64,000 nucleotides of DNA, taken from Diatrype stigma. Lineage: Eukaryota > Ascomycota > Sordariomycetes > Xylariales > Diatrypaceae. A program made the translations under genes and the position numbers. This document shows, one piece after another, positions 34,904 through 45,050 of the stretch. Location: positions 1 to 64,000 of the forward strand of contig JAKJXP020000076.1 in the NCBI GenBank assembly GCA_022225965.2. The letters run 5' to 3'. Under the pieces are notes generated by a model, which searched no databases, was not told the origin of the DNA, and saw only the letters and a program-made list of their open reading frames with translations. Every line of letters begins with the position of its first letter. Position 1 is the stretch's first letter.

Positions 34904-36277
34904 GTGAGAACTCCTTCCGGCAGCCACACTTACCCAGACTCGGGCCTAGAGAACTCTGTCGTAATGCTATGACATGACGAAAGGCTTATATTTTATCCCA
35001 GGAATCTACAACGCTCGGCGAGTCCCCAACCAACCGACGACATCGCCTTCCCGACTTGTGAGGGGCTTGGCCACTCGCCCGTCATGTCGAAGACGTTTGG
35101 GCAGTGTTTCGTGCACAAGGCATCATGTTAGTCGACATGTGCATTTTCGAGCACGTCAAGAACAGCAACTCATATGTTCGTCCCTCGTCAGAGGACAACC
35201 ATCTGTACAATTAAGCAAGTTTATCCACCACATAGCTCAGTAAGCAATCCCCAGATTATGCCCTCACCCCTGCTTCACATCCAGATAACCCAATGTTTTG
35301 CTTTCGACTCCTTTGGGAGCCCTCGAATCAGCTCCTTGCCCTTTCCAGAGACTCTAATACACCTGGAAATGATGGATACTAACATCAGATTTAGTAGCTT
35401 TTGCTCATCATTGCTCTGGCTCCTTTGCTGGCACCGACTACCAGTGGAGATGGCAAGATCGAAGCAGGTGGGGAGGGCTTCCCACAACCACCATTGGATG
35501 GCGGGCCTGTGCCTCGAGGTGCCTTTGATTCCGTGGTTCATCCCGGTGTACCAGCAGTAGCGCTGGCTATATCATGGTGCGCCAGCAACAGCGATATGCG
35601 ACCTCGAAAACGGTTCTAATCGACAAGAACGTACTTGCTTTCATTCGCTATATATATTCAATTGCTATTCATCGACAAGCATCTTTCTGCAGAGTAGTGC
35701 TCACTTGCAGACTCTATTGCCCTGGCGCTAAGTGGCGGGAAGGGGGGAGGGTGGCACACCGTTGGAGAGCGTAACAGAGGCGGGGGGCCGAATACCCAAC
35801 CCGATCATGCGCAGAGACCAAAGCGTCTTGAGGAAGTCGCTGGATTGTGGAGGACCTAGAGTCCGAGTGAACGATCGTTGGTCAGTATTCTGTTCGCGAT
35901 GGCCTACCTAGAGCCACTTGACTAACTACCTAAGTAGGTAGGGTGGCAGTGGTCATGAGTCAAAGACAGCCAGTCCCGATGACCGGCTGGCCAAACCGCA
36001 GCCTACCCCGGGCATCTGAGAAGTTTCTAGTTGCTGGGAGGAGAGGGGGTCGACTTGAGAACGATTGCGGCAGCAATGGCATCGTCGGCCTTCACAACAA
36101 CGTCGATTCAAGGACGAGAAGCTCTGGCTTAACTTGCTGGTATATCTGACCCCGATATTCCACAAAGTTCTGCACACATGCTGACCACCCTGACAGTTTT
36201 TGCTTTTGATAAATAGCTTGATTTTGCTTGCTTTTACTCGCTTCATCACCAAAACGCAACTCAATATGGCGACTACA
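34904..36277. other. Accessory-island DNA with a signal-peptide-like exon
   Basis: Around 35395-35619 a frame reads LLLIIALAPLLAPTTSGDGK, GFPQPPLDGGPVPRGAFD and ends RPRKRF before TAA at 35617-35619. It follows TTTAGTAG, a possible acceptor. The hydrophobic start resembles a secretion signal, but no ATG is in frame. The remainder shows no gene. Confidence 0.3.
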
Positions 36278-36327
36278 TGCCCGCTTCGTCACGAAGAACC
36301 TATGACGATTATGTGACGAAGCGGGCA
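36278..36327. repeat. Perfect 15-bp inverted repeat, 20-nt loop
   Basis: Left arm 36278-36292 (TGCCCGCTTCGTCAC) and right arm 36313-36327 are exact reverse complements. No gene is adjacent. It could be a hairpin terminator-like RNA element, a protein-binding palindrome or the remnant of a small inverted-repeat element. Confidence 0.8.
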
Positions 36328-36637
36328 AACCCATGCCAAAACTGTGCCCTCAGAGGCTCCCGGACTCTACCGAAGCGAGAGTGCGCACCATGAGCTATGA
36401 TGCCTTTGGCTAGCCTTGCTTGCTTTTTGCTGAGAGAACGGCGATTGAAGCCTGTTCAGTGCGTCTCACCAACGTCACCGGGAGGTGTGGATGATGGAGG
36501 TGGAGTGCTTACCTGGAGGCCTGGCCGGCGTTGCCGTTTCGGCTGCCGATTCGGAGAACGGTGCCATCTGCGGATGAGTATCCGCGCAGCCCGCCAGCAT
36601 CATCGATCCGGAACTCTAGGGTCGATTTGCTGCCGTT

Positions 36638-36722
36638 CAGCAGGGCAGTTCGCTGCTGTCCAGCAGGGCAGTTCGCCGCTGTCCAGCAGGGCAGTTCGCC
36701 GCTGTCCAGCAGGGCAGTTCGC
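36638..36722 (+). repeat. 23-bp tandem repeat, 3.7 copies
   Basis: Units at 36638-36660, 36661-36683, 36684-36706 and a partial copy from 36707. The consensus is CAGCAGGGCAGTTCGCCGCT plus GTC, and the first copy has one C to T change. The period is not a multiple of three, so each copy is read in a different frame, which argues against selection as coding sequence. Confidence 0.9.
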
Positions 36723-37080
36723 TCCCGCCCGGGAGAATCTTGATGCTGCCGGGCTGCTGTTCTCTTTGGAAATGCGGCACGGCTTGCTTTTTGCTCCTGA
36801 CCACCTGGTCATGGCTACTTGCTCATGGCCACTTGTTCCCGCCATAAGCTTCCGCCAACCCTGGAATCGAACGGAAAGTTCCGATGTGGCTGGGACTGCG
36901 GCTTGCATTTTGAGAATCGCCGCGCCCATACGGGCTTCACCCCAATCCAGGGCATTCAGCGGCATGGCACAACCAGAAAACACCGGGGTGCGAAAGCTAG
37001 GGCATGTGACGACGTCCTCCCTGGACGTGTCGCCTTTTAAGGCCCATGGAAGGGGCGACCGTTTGCCTGCAGCCTACTTC

Positions 37081-37560
37081 ACTGGCTTCTCGACTGGCTT
37101 CTCGACTGGCTTCTCGACTGGCTTCACGACTGGCTTCTCAACTGGCTTCTCAACTGGCTTCTCAACTGGCTTCTCGACTGGCTTCTCGACTGGCTTCTCG
37201 ACTGGCTTCACGACTGGCTTCTCAACTGGCTTCTCAACTGGCTTCTCAACTGGCTTCTCAACTGGCTTCTCAACTGGCTTCTCAACTGGCTTCTCAACTG
37301 GCTTCTCAACTGGCTTCTCAACTGGCTTCTCANNNNNNNNNNNNNNNNNNNNNNNNNNNNNNNNNNNNNNNNNNNNNNNNNNNNNNNNNNNNNNNNNNNN
37401 NNNNNNNNNNNNNNNNNNNNNNNNCTCAACTGGCTTCTCAACTGGCTTCTCAACTGGCTTCTCAACTGGCTTCTCAACTGGCTTCTCAACTGGCTTCTCA
37501 ACTGGCTTCTCAACTGGCTTCTCAACTGGCTTCTCAACTGGCTTCTCAACTGGCTTCAAC
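37081..37560. repeat. 12-bp minisatellite with internal N gap
   Basis: About 40 copies of ACTGGCTTCTCA with G/A (CG or CA) variants. Unknown bases occupy 37333-37424 (92 nt). The period keeps all frames open, so repetitive frames appear on both strands (TGFS, LASQ, and KPVE on the minus strand). Variant units (TTCACGACTGG) cluster at the left end and the right end is homogeneous, the usual picture of expansion from one side. I do not regard any of the frames as a gene. Confidence 0.9.
37333..37424. other. Assembly gap (92 N)
   Basis: Run of N inside the minisatellite. Its length equals seven 12-bp units plus eight bases, exactly what is needed to keep the repeat phase across the gap. Confidence 1.
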
Positions 37561-37620
37561 TGGTCTCTCCACTAGCGTTCTACTGGCTACTATACACGAG
37601 CACTCTGTGACGTTGGACTA

Positions 37621-37850
37621 GAGTCCGGGGGACGAGGCGAGCATTGCTCTCTATCTTGATGGCAATATCGGACATACTCTGACCAAGGCGTGGATGAGCC
37701 TTGCGGAAAAGGAGAGGTTGCAATTTCGAAAGCTGAACTCCAACACCCGCCACGAATGTCTGGACCAATTCCCATTCATACCAAAGACATTCGGGGAGTA
37801 CCTGATCCGTAAGGAGCAACATGTGTTCGAAAGCATATGGCGAGCACTGC
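37621..37850 (+). pseudogene. Exon-like fragment, unrecognised
   Basis: Open frame after a TAG at 37618-37620 (possibly the end of an acceptor, GGACTAG). It reads SPGDEASIALYLDGNIGHTL, MSLAEKERLQFRKLNSNTR, DQFPFIPKTFGEYLIRKEQH and then runs into the CTTGCTACTTATCC tract. The amino-acid content is convincing for a real protein, but the frame has no start and ends in repeat DNA. Family unknown; I infer a relic or an isolated exon. Confidence 0.35.
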
Positions 37851-37940
37851 TATCCAGCCTATCCTTAGCTTGCTACTTATCCCTCCCTACTTTGCTACTT
37901 ATCATTAGCTTGCTATTCTTGGCTTGCTATCCTTAGCTTG

Positions 37941-38350
37941 CCATCCTTAGCATGGAGTGCCAGAAGCGCAGCTTCACCCCCTCGTCCGGGTGCGGGTGGC
38001 CCACGACAGCCGCCACACGTGCACCGTCGAAATCAACAAACGGCGTCAGTCGGCCTGACGGCCGCACTCAGACCGGCCTGCGAGGGGAGTATACCTCGGA
38101 AAACCTGCAGGGAAAGGAGAAGGGGTTGGAAGCCGCCGCCCCCCGCACCCAAGCGAACTAATAACTGGGAGGGGGGGCGGTGCGCTTCAGCATGCACTAA
38201 TACCAGCTCCGGCTCAATTGGGGGCCTCAGGAAGGGAAAGAAAAGCAGGAGAGGGTGTCATATGTACTGTTGATTTCAGAATCTGGAGAGAGATTCCCCC
38301 AGGTGGGCAATGTTTGCCTTAGGCTACAATAGGCCACAGGAGACAACAAG
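37941..38350. other. Accessory-island DNA, nothing identified
   Basis: Open frames (for example 37938-38273) are proline- and arginine-rich without domain content. No splice model could be built. Confidence 0.4.
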
Positions 38351-38410
38351 GGGGCCGCTCGGTCGTACACATGCAGCCAGTGCTACGAGGAGCCATGACC
38401 GAGCGGCCCC
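38351..38410. repeat. Perfect 14-bp inverted repeat, 32-nt loop
   Basis: Left arm 38351-38364 (GGGGCCGCTCGGTC) and right arm 38397-38410 (GACCGAGCGGCCCC) are exact reverse complements. It is followed at 38440-38515 by ATTACTTGG/ATTGCTTGG tandem words. Third isolated perfect hairpin in the accessory island; the arm sequences are not shared with the other two. Confidence 0.8.
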
Positions 38411-38515
38411 AAACCAGCACAGCGAGCGGCATTACTTGGGTTATTACTTGGGTGATTGCTTGGATTATTGCTTGGATTATTGCTTGGATTATTGCTTGGA
38501 TTGCTTGTTTTGCTG

Positions 38516-39059
38516 TAGCATATTGCTAGATCGTATTGCTAGATATCAAATTTTTGAAAAACCATCTCGTGTTTTGGGTGCTCTAGGTGTTGGGTGTGCT
38601 CATACATTCGGATACGCAAGTCTGCTTTGACGTGATGTGAAGCTTATCAACAGAAAGCAGATCGTATCAAACGGCAATTTTCAATCGATCTGCCTGATGA
38701 TAGGGAGATCATGAAATCCCCATCCTCCAACATACGCAGTGAACCATACACGTTTCAGGTGCAGTTATATCTGTTTTGTATATCACATTAACCGTAAATA
38801 CAAGACCAGACAACATAGAAAGGGAGAAGAAAGAGCCGGCCATCCCTTTTATTCTTGAATGGATCCTCGCATCTAGAATAGTCTAAGCAACGGACGCTCA
38901 ATGTTCTTCTCCCTTTTCTCTCCCCTCTCCTTTCCTCTCTCTGTGGAATGGCGCTCAAGACATACATAGCTAGCCACCCTAGTCAGGAGAAGAACAAGGA
39001 GCGGGAGAAGGTAAACGACAGTCGAATCCAGGCCAGGCCATCTCATCTCACCTCTCACC
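38516..39059. other. Spacer at right edge of accessory island
   Basis: No gene supported. Contains the 3' flank of the isochorismatase-family gene (stop codon at 39060-39062) and pyrimidine-rich TCTCCC stretches at 38900-38940. Confidence 0.5.
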
Positions 39060-40109
39060 TCAGATCTTGCTGCCGCCTCCGGCAGTCCTCGTCCCCGGTA
39101 GCTGAGAGAGCACGAGCTTGGTATCGGGGCCCGTCTCCTTCACGAGGCGCGCGACGTCGCGGAACTCGGCGGCGGCAGCATCGCCCAGCGTCTCGTACAG
39201 CCAGCCCTCGCTCGTCGTCACGGTGGCGCCCTCGCCCCGCAGCCGCGCCAGCGCCAGCGGCACCTCGGGCTCGTTGCAGCTGCTGACCCCGTCCGCCAGC
39301 ACGTAGACGTCGTGCCCGGCCGCCAGCAGGTCCATCGCCGTCTGCGTCACGCAGATGTGCGCCTCGATGCCCACGATGACGACCTGGGTCTCCGGCGCGG
39401 AGGAGAAGTCCCCATCGTCGTCGTTGTCGTTGTCGTTGGGGTGGTGGTGGTTGGCAGAGAAGTGCTGCGCGAGCTCCGGCACCCACATGCTGAACCGCGT
39501 CTTGTCGATTATGGTCGCGCCCGTCTCGGCAAGAGGCGCCTCGAGCTCCGGCACGGGCCCGCCGAGACGTGCTGCATTCTGCGTCGTTACGTAGACGGGG
39601 ATGTTGAGGATCTTGGCGGCGCGGAGGACCTTTTGCGTTGTTCGGAGCCTGGGGGGGTTTAGTATAGTTATGGGAAGGGATAAGGGGAATCAGACTTAGA
39701 GGCGAGGCAAAGTAGTTACGTAGTTACTGTGTTAGGGAAGGGGTGGATGTAGAAACTTGTGATATATATGTAGATGTAGATGCAGGTGTATGTGTGTGTG
39801 CGTGCGTATATCTCAGACTAGAAGAAGAAATGAGGTGGTGACATACACCAAGTCAAACCCAAAGATCGCCGGGCGAAACTTGTCTTGCAAGTCGCAGACA
39901 CTATTAGATGATTGGCCCTCGGTTAGCAAAAGAACCACAGGGGATTAGGTAGGTAATCTTGAGCTCTGTCGTAAGTATGACATGACTGACAATATCGCCT
40001 GGTTCTCTACACGGTATTGTCAGTCGTATCCCTTCATAAAGCAGGTTTGCACCCACTGTAAGATTGAAGACTTACTGATACGTCGTTCAGGGGTTGCTTT
40101 GTCTGCCAT
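39060..40109 (-). CDS. Isochorismatase-family cysteine hydrolase with 16-nt micro-exon
   Basis: Four exons: 40109-40076 (MADKATPERRI), 40006-39991 (16 nt, encoding KNQAIF with both neighbours), 39900-39847 and 39648-39060; product 230 aa. The model is fixed by family conservation: only the micro-exon links the N-terminus in frame to FVCDLQDKFRPAIFGFD. The cysteine-hydrolase triad is visible as D20 (VCDLQ), K84 (IIDKTRFS) and C134 (GIEAHICVTQTA). After K84 there is an insertion of His/Asn/Asp repeats (HHHPNDNDNDDDGD), probably a surface loop. This subgroup (ISOC1/2-like) is widespread in moulds; the substrate is not known and is not necessarily isochorismate. The micro-exon donor is GTCAGT, a weak site held in an 11-bp stem with the preceding intron. 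The model is less certain at that exon than elsewhere. Confidence 0.82.
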
Positions 40110-40778
40110 GGTGGACGCGTATTTTGAGGATGGTATGAAGCTAGACCAAACAGGTGGCTTATAGTAGAAGAACGGAGAGGTCCGATTTGTCACAGGTCTC
40201 AAAGTCCGCCTTATGCTGGTAGGCCGCAGGAGCATGCTACTTAGTCACGGAATATCCAAGCAAATTTCGAATATTTATTAGCAAAGAACCCGAAGTTCTG
40301 GTCGGTTCAGTCGGCTTGGGGATGATGGTGAGACCTTTCATCCGCATCTGCTCATATCCGGACGTGGGGTTTCGGTCCCAAGGATGTGGGGGAGGGGGGA
40401 GGGGGGAGGGGTCCACGGCGTCTACGGGGTCCTTTTCTCCCTCTGATTTATAACTTTCTATAGCTGATTCTTGGCGCCTACTGTGGTCTTCCAAGGTTAC
40501 TGGCCAATTCGATTCCAAATGAGCTGCATGGTGGGGTTCGACGGTAGCTTCTTTGAATACTACGTATATATTCTGTACCTATCATTATGTAGATTGTTTC
40601 CTGAAAGGGTATATCTGAGGTATATTGATGCTGAACAGTTAAGTTGCTTAAGGGCTGCGTGAAGCGATAGAGGCATAAAGGGGGTTCGTCTATCATGACA
40701 TCCACGAAGTCCTTCATTATCTATTCATAACCCATTCAGGGAGAATTACATGAGCCCACTAGCAGGCGGTGTTCTCGT
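40110..40778. other. Spacer, promoter of isochorismatase gene and 3' flank of GNAT gene
   Basis: About 670 nt with no supported gene. A poly-G-rich GGGGGAGGGGGGAGGGG run lies at about 40390-40411. Confidence 0.5.
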
Positions 40779-41570
40779 TTAGTGCCGCGTATCGCGCAAT
40801 CCCTCTCGGATCTGCTCCAGGGGCTGGATCTGCCCGCCATCATCCCGGAAATTCGCCGGGTCGAGCCATGCCGCGAGCGCCGCGCCCACAGCGCCCTCAG
40901 TCCAATCGCCGTCCGTGACGGAGAACCAGGCAGTATCCCGGTTCCGGCCGCGCACGATGCGGTGCTGGCGGAAGAGGCCCTCGTAGACGAAGCCGAGCCG
41001 CTGGGCCGCGCGCCGGCTCGGCCCGTTCAGGGCGTCGCACTTCCACTCGACGCGCCGGTACCGCAGGTCCTCGACCGCGTGGCGCATCATGAGCCCCAGC
41101 GCCTCCGTCGCCGCCGTCGTGCGCTGCAGGAACGGCGCCGGAGCGAACGTCACGAACCCGATCTCCAGCGACCGGTGCGCCGGCGCGATGTTCATGTAGG
41201 CGACGAAGCCGGCGGGCTTTTCGGTGCCGGTTCCGGTGTCGCTGCTGCCGCCGTTCAGAGAGGAGGACTTCTTCGGCACAATGGCGTAGAAGACCATGTC
41301 CGTCGATCGCTGGTGCGATTCGAGGTGCGCGGCGAACTGCGCGGGCGTGGCGATCTCGTCGCTCGATGTCGGCATGTAGGCCCACACGGCGGCGTTCGCG
41401 GGCCCGCATAGTCGCGCGTATAGCGCCGGTGCGTGCGCGGCCGCGTCGAGCGGCGTGAGCGTCACGTACCGGCCTTCTATGTCCTGACGCTTCGGCCACT
41501 GCGCGGGTCGTGGGTCGTCGACTGGGGCGCCGAGGGGTGGTGACGGCGGTGATGGCGCACCTGCGGACAT
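40779..41570 (-). CDS. GNAT-family N-acetyltransferase (RimJ/RimL type)
   Basis: Single-exon gene of 263 aa starting at ATG 41570 (MSAGAPSPPSPP). The in-frame extension upstream begins with TTG and is not used. After a proline-rich start, RYVTLTPLDAAAHAPALYAR is the typical beta-1/alpha-1 opening of RimJ/RimL-like acetyltransferases. The core contains GFVAYMNIAPAHRSLEIGFV, then the acetyl-CoA-loop region LQRTTAATEALGLMMRHA, and the signature VEWKCDALNGPSRRAAQRLG followed by GFVYEGLFRQHRIVRGRNRD. This subgroup acetylates amines or N-termini with acetyl-CoA; the substrate cannot be inferred. A Ser/Gly/Thr insert (SSSLNGGSSDTGTGTEK) sits between strands. Codon use is strongly GC3-biased, like the two neighbouring genes. 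Confidence 0.9.
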   Translation of the reverse strand: MSAGAPSPPSPPLGAPVDDPRPAQWPKRQDIEGRYVTLTPLDAAAHAPALYARLCGPANAAVWAYMPTSSDEIATPAQFAAHLESHQRSTDMVFYAIVPKKSSSLNGGSSDTGTGTEKPAGFVAYMNIAPAHRSLEIGFVTFAPAPFLQRTTAATEALGLMMRHAVEDLRYRRVEWKCDALNGPSRRAAQRLGFVYEGLFRQHRIVRGRNRDTAWFSVTDGDWTEGAVGAALAAWLDPANFRDDGGQIQPLEQIREGLRDTRH

Positions 41571-42485
41571 GATGGTAGATATATAATTAACAACTGAAAC
41601 GAAGTAGATCAATTGTCAGATGTGAGGGCATTTAGGTAGTTATAAGACGTAAGTAGCACTTGACTGCAGGTTGGTATAATGAGATGTCTAACACTATAAC
41701 ACTATTCGTGATGTATTGATACACTCTCCTAATTAGCTACTTATTTATACATTCATCTAGCCTATCAATAGGAAACCAAATCAATCGTAGGGCGCCGGTC
41801 TGAGTCAATAAATGCAGGTACGAGAATGCCCCCTATATGCTTAGTGTCCGATGACGGGCTCCTTGCCATTCAGAGGAGTTCTGAGGCCGCTATTCCTCCT
41901 GCACCGTTGCTGAATCTGAGGATGGAATATAATTCAAAGCTACTTACCTAGGTTACCAGCCTGCCAGCCAGTCAGTCGATCAGTTAGTCAGTCAGTCATA
42001 GAGCACCTTATCGGAGGTTCCTCCAGCTCAGTCAGCTCGCATAGAACTTCCTAGTTCGTCATTGAGCATGTATCCACTTTCTATGCTCTATACTTCTTCT
42101 ACCATAAATGCCTAGGAGAACGAAACTGTCACACACTTCAGTGGTGCAGCTTTGGGTTCTGCGTCAAGGTTTGTTTATATTCGAATCTGGTGTAAATGTC
42201 TGGCAATCAGTTGTACCATCGAGTCGTTGCATAATATGTGTGTCTCTCCCTTCATACAAATAGGTAAGTGCTCGAGAGACCAGTAAATCATTGAGTGGCT
42301 GGCAGCGACATAATACATCGATTTTAATCTGTAGTCTGCGGCATCACAGGACACCCGAGACGGGTGGAGGGCTTGAAAATATGTGTCTTTTGCATCTCAG
42401 TGTCTTAAACCTCTATAAGTACCTCTATAAGTAGACAGCACGACAAATAGATAGATAGCTGGACTTGACATTTTCCCAACCAGGC
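41571..42485. other. Spacer between GNAT gene and THI6
   Basis: About 0.9 kb, AT-richer than the flanking genes. Contains a CAGTCAGTC-type tandem run at about 41970-41998 and a repeated ACCTCTATAAGT at 42411-42434. No gene supported. Confidence 0.5.
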
Positions 42486-45050
42486 CTAAGGCAAACATAA
42501 AACAGACACCTTCGCCCGACTCAACCACCCAAAGTCGCCCCGCACGGTAGCCTTCCGCACGTTGTGCAGCTCGTCGAGGAAGGCCGGGACGAATGTGCCG
42601 GGCCCTCGCACGTCGTCGCGCTCCGCCGCCAGCTCTGCCGCGATGTTGTAGTGCAGCAGGGCGGCGACGACGGCCGCAAGCCTACTGTCGCCCGCGCTGC
42701 TTTCGCTTCCCTGTGACCCAGCAGCAGTAACAGCAGAGACGTAGGCCGAGATGGTCGTGCCGAGACAGCACCCCGTCCCCGTCACCATGCCGAGGTACTC
42801 GTGGCCGTTGTCGACGGCGAGCACAGCACCACCACCACTACCAGCAGCGGTGACGTAGTCGGTCTTGCCCGTCATCACGACGACGTTCTTGCGCAGCGTC
42901 GCGAGGTCTCGGATCGCGGCGCCTAGCTTCTGCACATCGCCGTCGCCCGGCCCGCTGTCGACGCCGCGCTGCTGTGGTGCCTTAGAGCTAGAGGCGTTCG
43001 GGTCTAGACTCGTGGCCGCGATGCAGGACAGGATCTCGGCTTGGTTTCCCTTCAGCACGTCGATGTAGCCGCCGCCGAGGATGGTCTTGGTGGCGGACCG
43101 CCGGACGGCTGTGGCTCCGGCTCTGTGTGTAATGTGTGGTTAGTTTGGGCGTGGAAGTTTGGTGTGTAGGCATTCATGCCAGACATGAATGAAAGGGTAC
43201 AGTCACGAGAACCCATAGTATAGGGAAAATTCAGTGTTCGTATCCTGTCAAAGAGAAAGAGGAAAAGAGGAAGAGAGAATGAAAAAGGGTGGTGGGTGTG
43301 GAGACAGGGCGAAACGAGAGGATGAAGGAAAACTCACCCCACGGGATCGAAGACGACCGGCCGTCCCGCGTCGTTATACGCCCGGAGGGCCCGGAGGTAA
43401 TTGGCGAGGCCGTCGGGCGTGACTGTGCCCATATTGACGACGAGGGCGCTGCCGGGGATGGCGGCCAGGTCGGCCGCCTCCTCGCCGTAGTTGGCCATGA
43501 TGGGGCTGGCGCCGACGGCGAGCGCCACGTTGGCCGCCAGGTTCTGCACCACGAGGTTCGTCATGTTGTGCGAGAGCGGCCGCTGGGCGTCGACGGCGCG
43601 GACGAGGTCCGGCACGCGCGCTAGGATCGCCGTTGCCTTCGCCTCTGGGTCTGGGTCTGGGTCTGTGCTCGCTTCTTCGGGTTCCTGTGCTTGTGCAGCA
43701 GATGTGGATAGGAAGTGCCGTGGCGCGAACGCCGGCGGGGTCTTCACGAGCCGTAGCAGCTCCCGCGCCGCCGCCTCCGGGTCCGCCGCCCCCATGATGG
43801 CGCTCACGACTGCCACGCCGTCGAGCGAGTGCCCGGCCCCCGCCGGGTTGCTGCTCTGCCACACCACGCGTGACGTGTTGGTCGCGTTGATCCCGCCGAT
43901 GCAGACTGTCTTCACGGGCGACTCGGCGGGGATGCGGAGTAGGATTTGCTGCAGCCCGTCGACGCCTATGATGCTCTTCGTGTTCTCCTTTCTTTTGGAT
44001 TGGAGTAGTAGGGGCTTGCTGTTAGTGGGACTTCGGTATATACCTGTGACTGTAGTGAAGAAGTGTATCTAGATAGGGGATAAAATAGACTGGGAGGCTA
44101 AGAAGAAAAAAGCAAAAGAAAAGGGGGAGGGGGTTCTCACGTTGGCGTTGCAAACACCGTCCCTATTCCCAAGTAGTCGGCTCCGCCTTCAACTGCGGCC
44201 TGCATCTCCTCAACATTGCTGACCGTGACACCGATGATCTTGTATTTACCGAGAAGTTTGCGTGCCGTTGCTAGATCTGATATATTTGCCATTGTCAGTC
44301 AGTTGTCGATCATGGCATTTCGTAGTTCAAATCCTCTTCTCTCCTCTCTTTCCCTCTTGTCTCTTGGCTATCCATCCCCCCCTCCTCCTGAATCTTTCTG
44401 TCTCTGGATGGTCCATCTTCATCTCTACCACGACGAAAGTAGTCCTTTTCATACAAGGCCAAACGACGTCTCTGCCTACCGCACAGCTAGATGATCCAAT
44501 TCAGACGCAACGACCCACCAATCCTCATCATAAAGAAACAACCAACACCCGCGCATAATATAACGTGCATCGAAGAATAATGACAGGTAAAAACAAAACA
44601 CGAATCGAACATAACATGAAAAACCAAGCAACCATGTCAAAAAAGAGCCCGAACCGGACAGCAAAAACACAGATTGAGAAACCGAAACCAAAACTAACCG
44701 AGATCATCCTGCCCAACATGCACGCCCTCGCAGCCCACAGCGAGCGCGACGTCGACGCGGTCGTTGATCAGCAGGGGCACGGCGAAGCGGCGCGCTATGG
44801 CGTGCAGCCGGCGCGCGGTGCGGACCAGCGCGGCCGTGTCGCCGTCCTTGTCGCGGAGCTGCACGCAGGTGGCGCCGCCGCGGAGCGCCGCCTCGACCGT
44901 CGCGCACAGCTTGTCCTCCTTCTCCCTCTCCGTCGTCGGGCCGGGGCCGAGGCCGAGGATGGCGGGCGTCGAGTCCGTGACTAGGTACAGGGTGCAGTAG
45001 TCGGCATCGTGCCACTGCTTTGGGCTTGTTGTTGTTGTTGTTGCTGCCAT
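42486..45050 (-). CDS. THI6: Bifunctional thiamine-phosphate synthase / hydroxyethylthiazole kinase
   Basis: Fusion enzyme that phosphorylates hydroxyethylthiazole and couples it to HMP-pyrophosphate to give thiamine monophosphate. Four exons: 45050-44699, 44276-44141, 43991-43338 and 43122-42486; 592 aa. The N-terminal ThiE half (about 1-230) shows [41 protein letters not shown] and [20 protein letters not shown], the phosphate- and pyrophosphate-binding sites. The C-terminal ThiM half begins near [20 protein letters not shown] and contains [25 protein letters not shown] and [15 protein letters not shown], the GTGC-type catalytic loop. The last exon ends [12 protein letters not shown]. The three introns (422, 149 and 215 nt) are longer than is usual in this window. 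A TPQ-like linker rich in DPDPDPE joins the halves. Moulds normally have this as a single gene, so the identity is firm. I saw no TPP riboswitch signature in the flanks, but did not examine this exhaustively. Confidence 0.93.

Larger units (their letters stand above)
32910..38515. repeat. Dispersed CTTGCTACTTGC tracts
   Basis: Runs built from TTGCTA, TTGCTACTTGC or TTGCTTGGATTA words occur at about 32914-32950, 33441-33470, 33585-33620, 34168-34195, 37868-37940 and 38436-38515. Each lies next to a segment with coding-like sequence. They could be remnants of one amplified intronic or spacer repeat. Confidence 0.55.

Noticed and set aside
37074..37559. Minus-strand frame of repeated KPVE and plus-strand frames TGFS/LASQ
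   Set aside because: All three are simply the 12-bp minisatellite read in different frames; the period is a multiple of three so every frame stays open.
36638..37560. CRISPR-like tandem arrays
   Set aside because: The repeats have no unique spacers, and the host is a eukaryote; these are a minisatellite and a short tandem repeat.
40782..41411. 209-codon plus-strand frame opposite the GNAT gene
   Set aside because: Arg/Ala-rich antisense frame produced by GC3-biased codons of the acetyltransferase.
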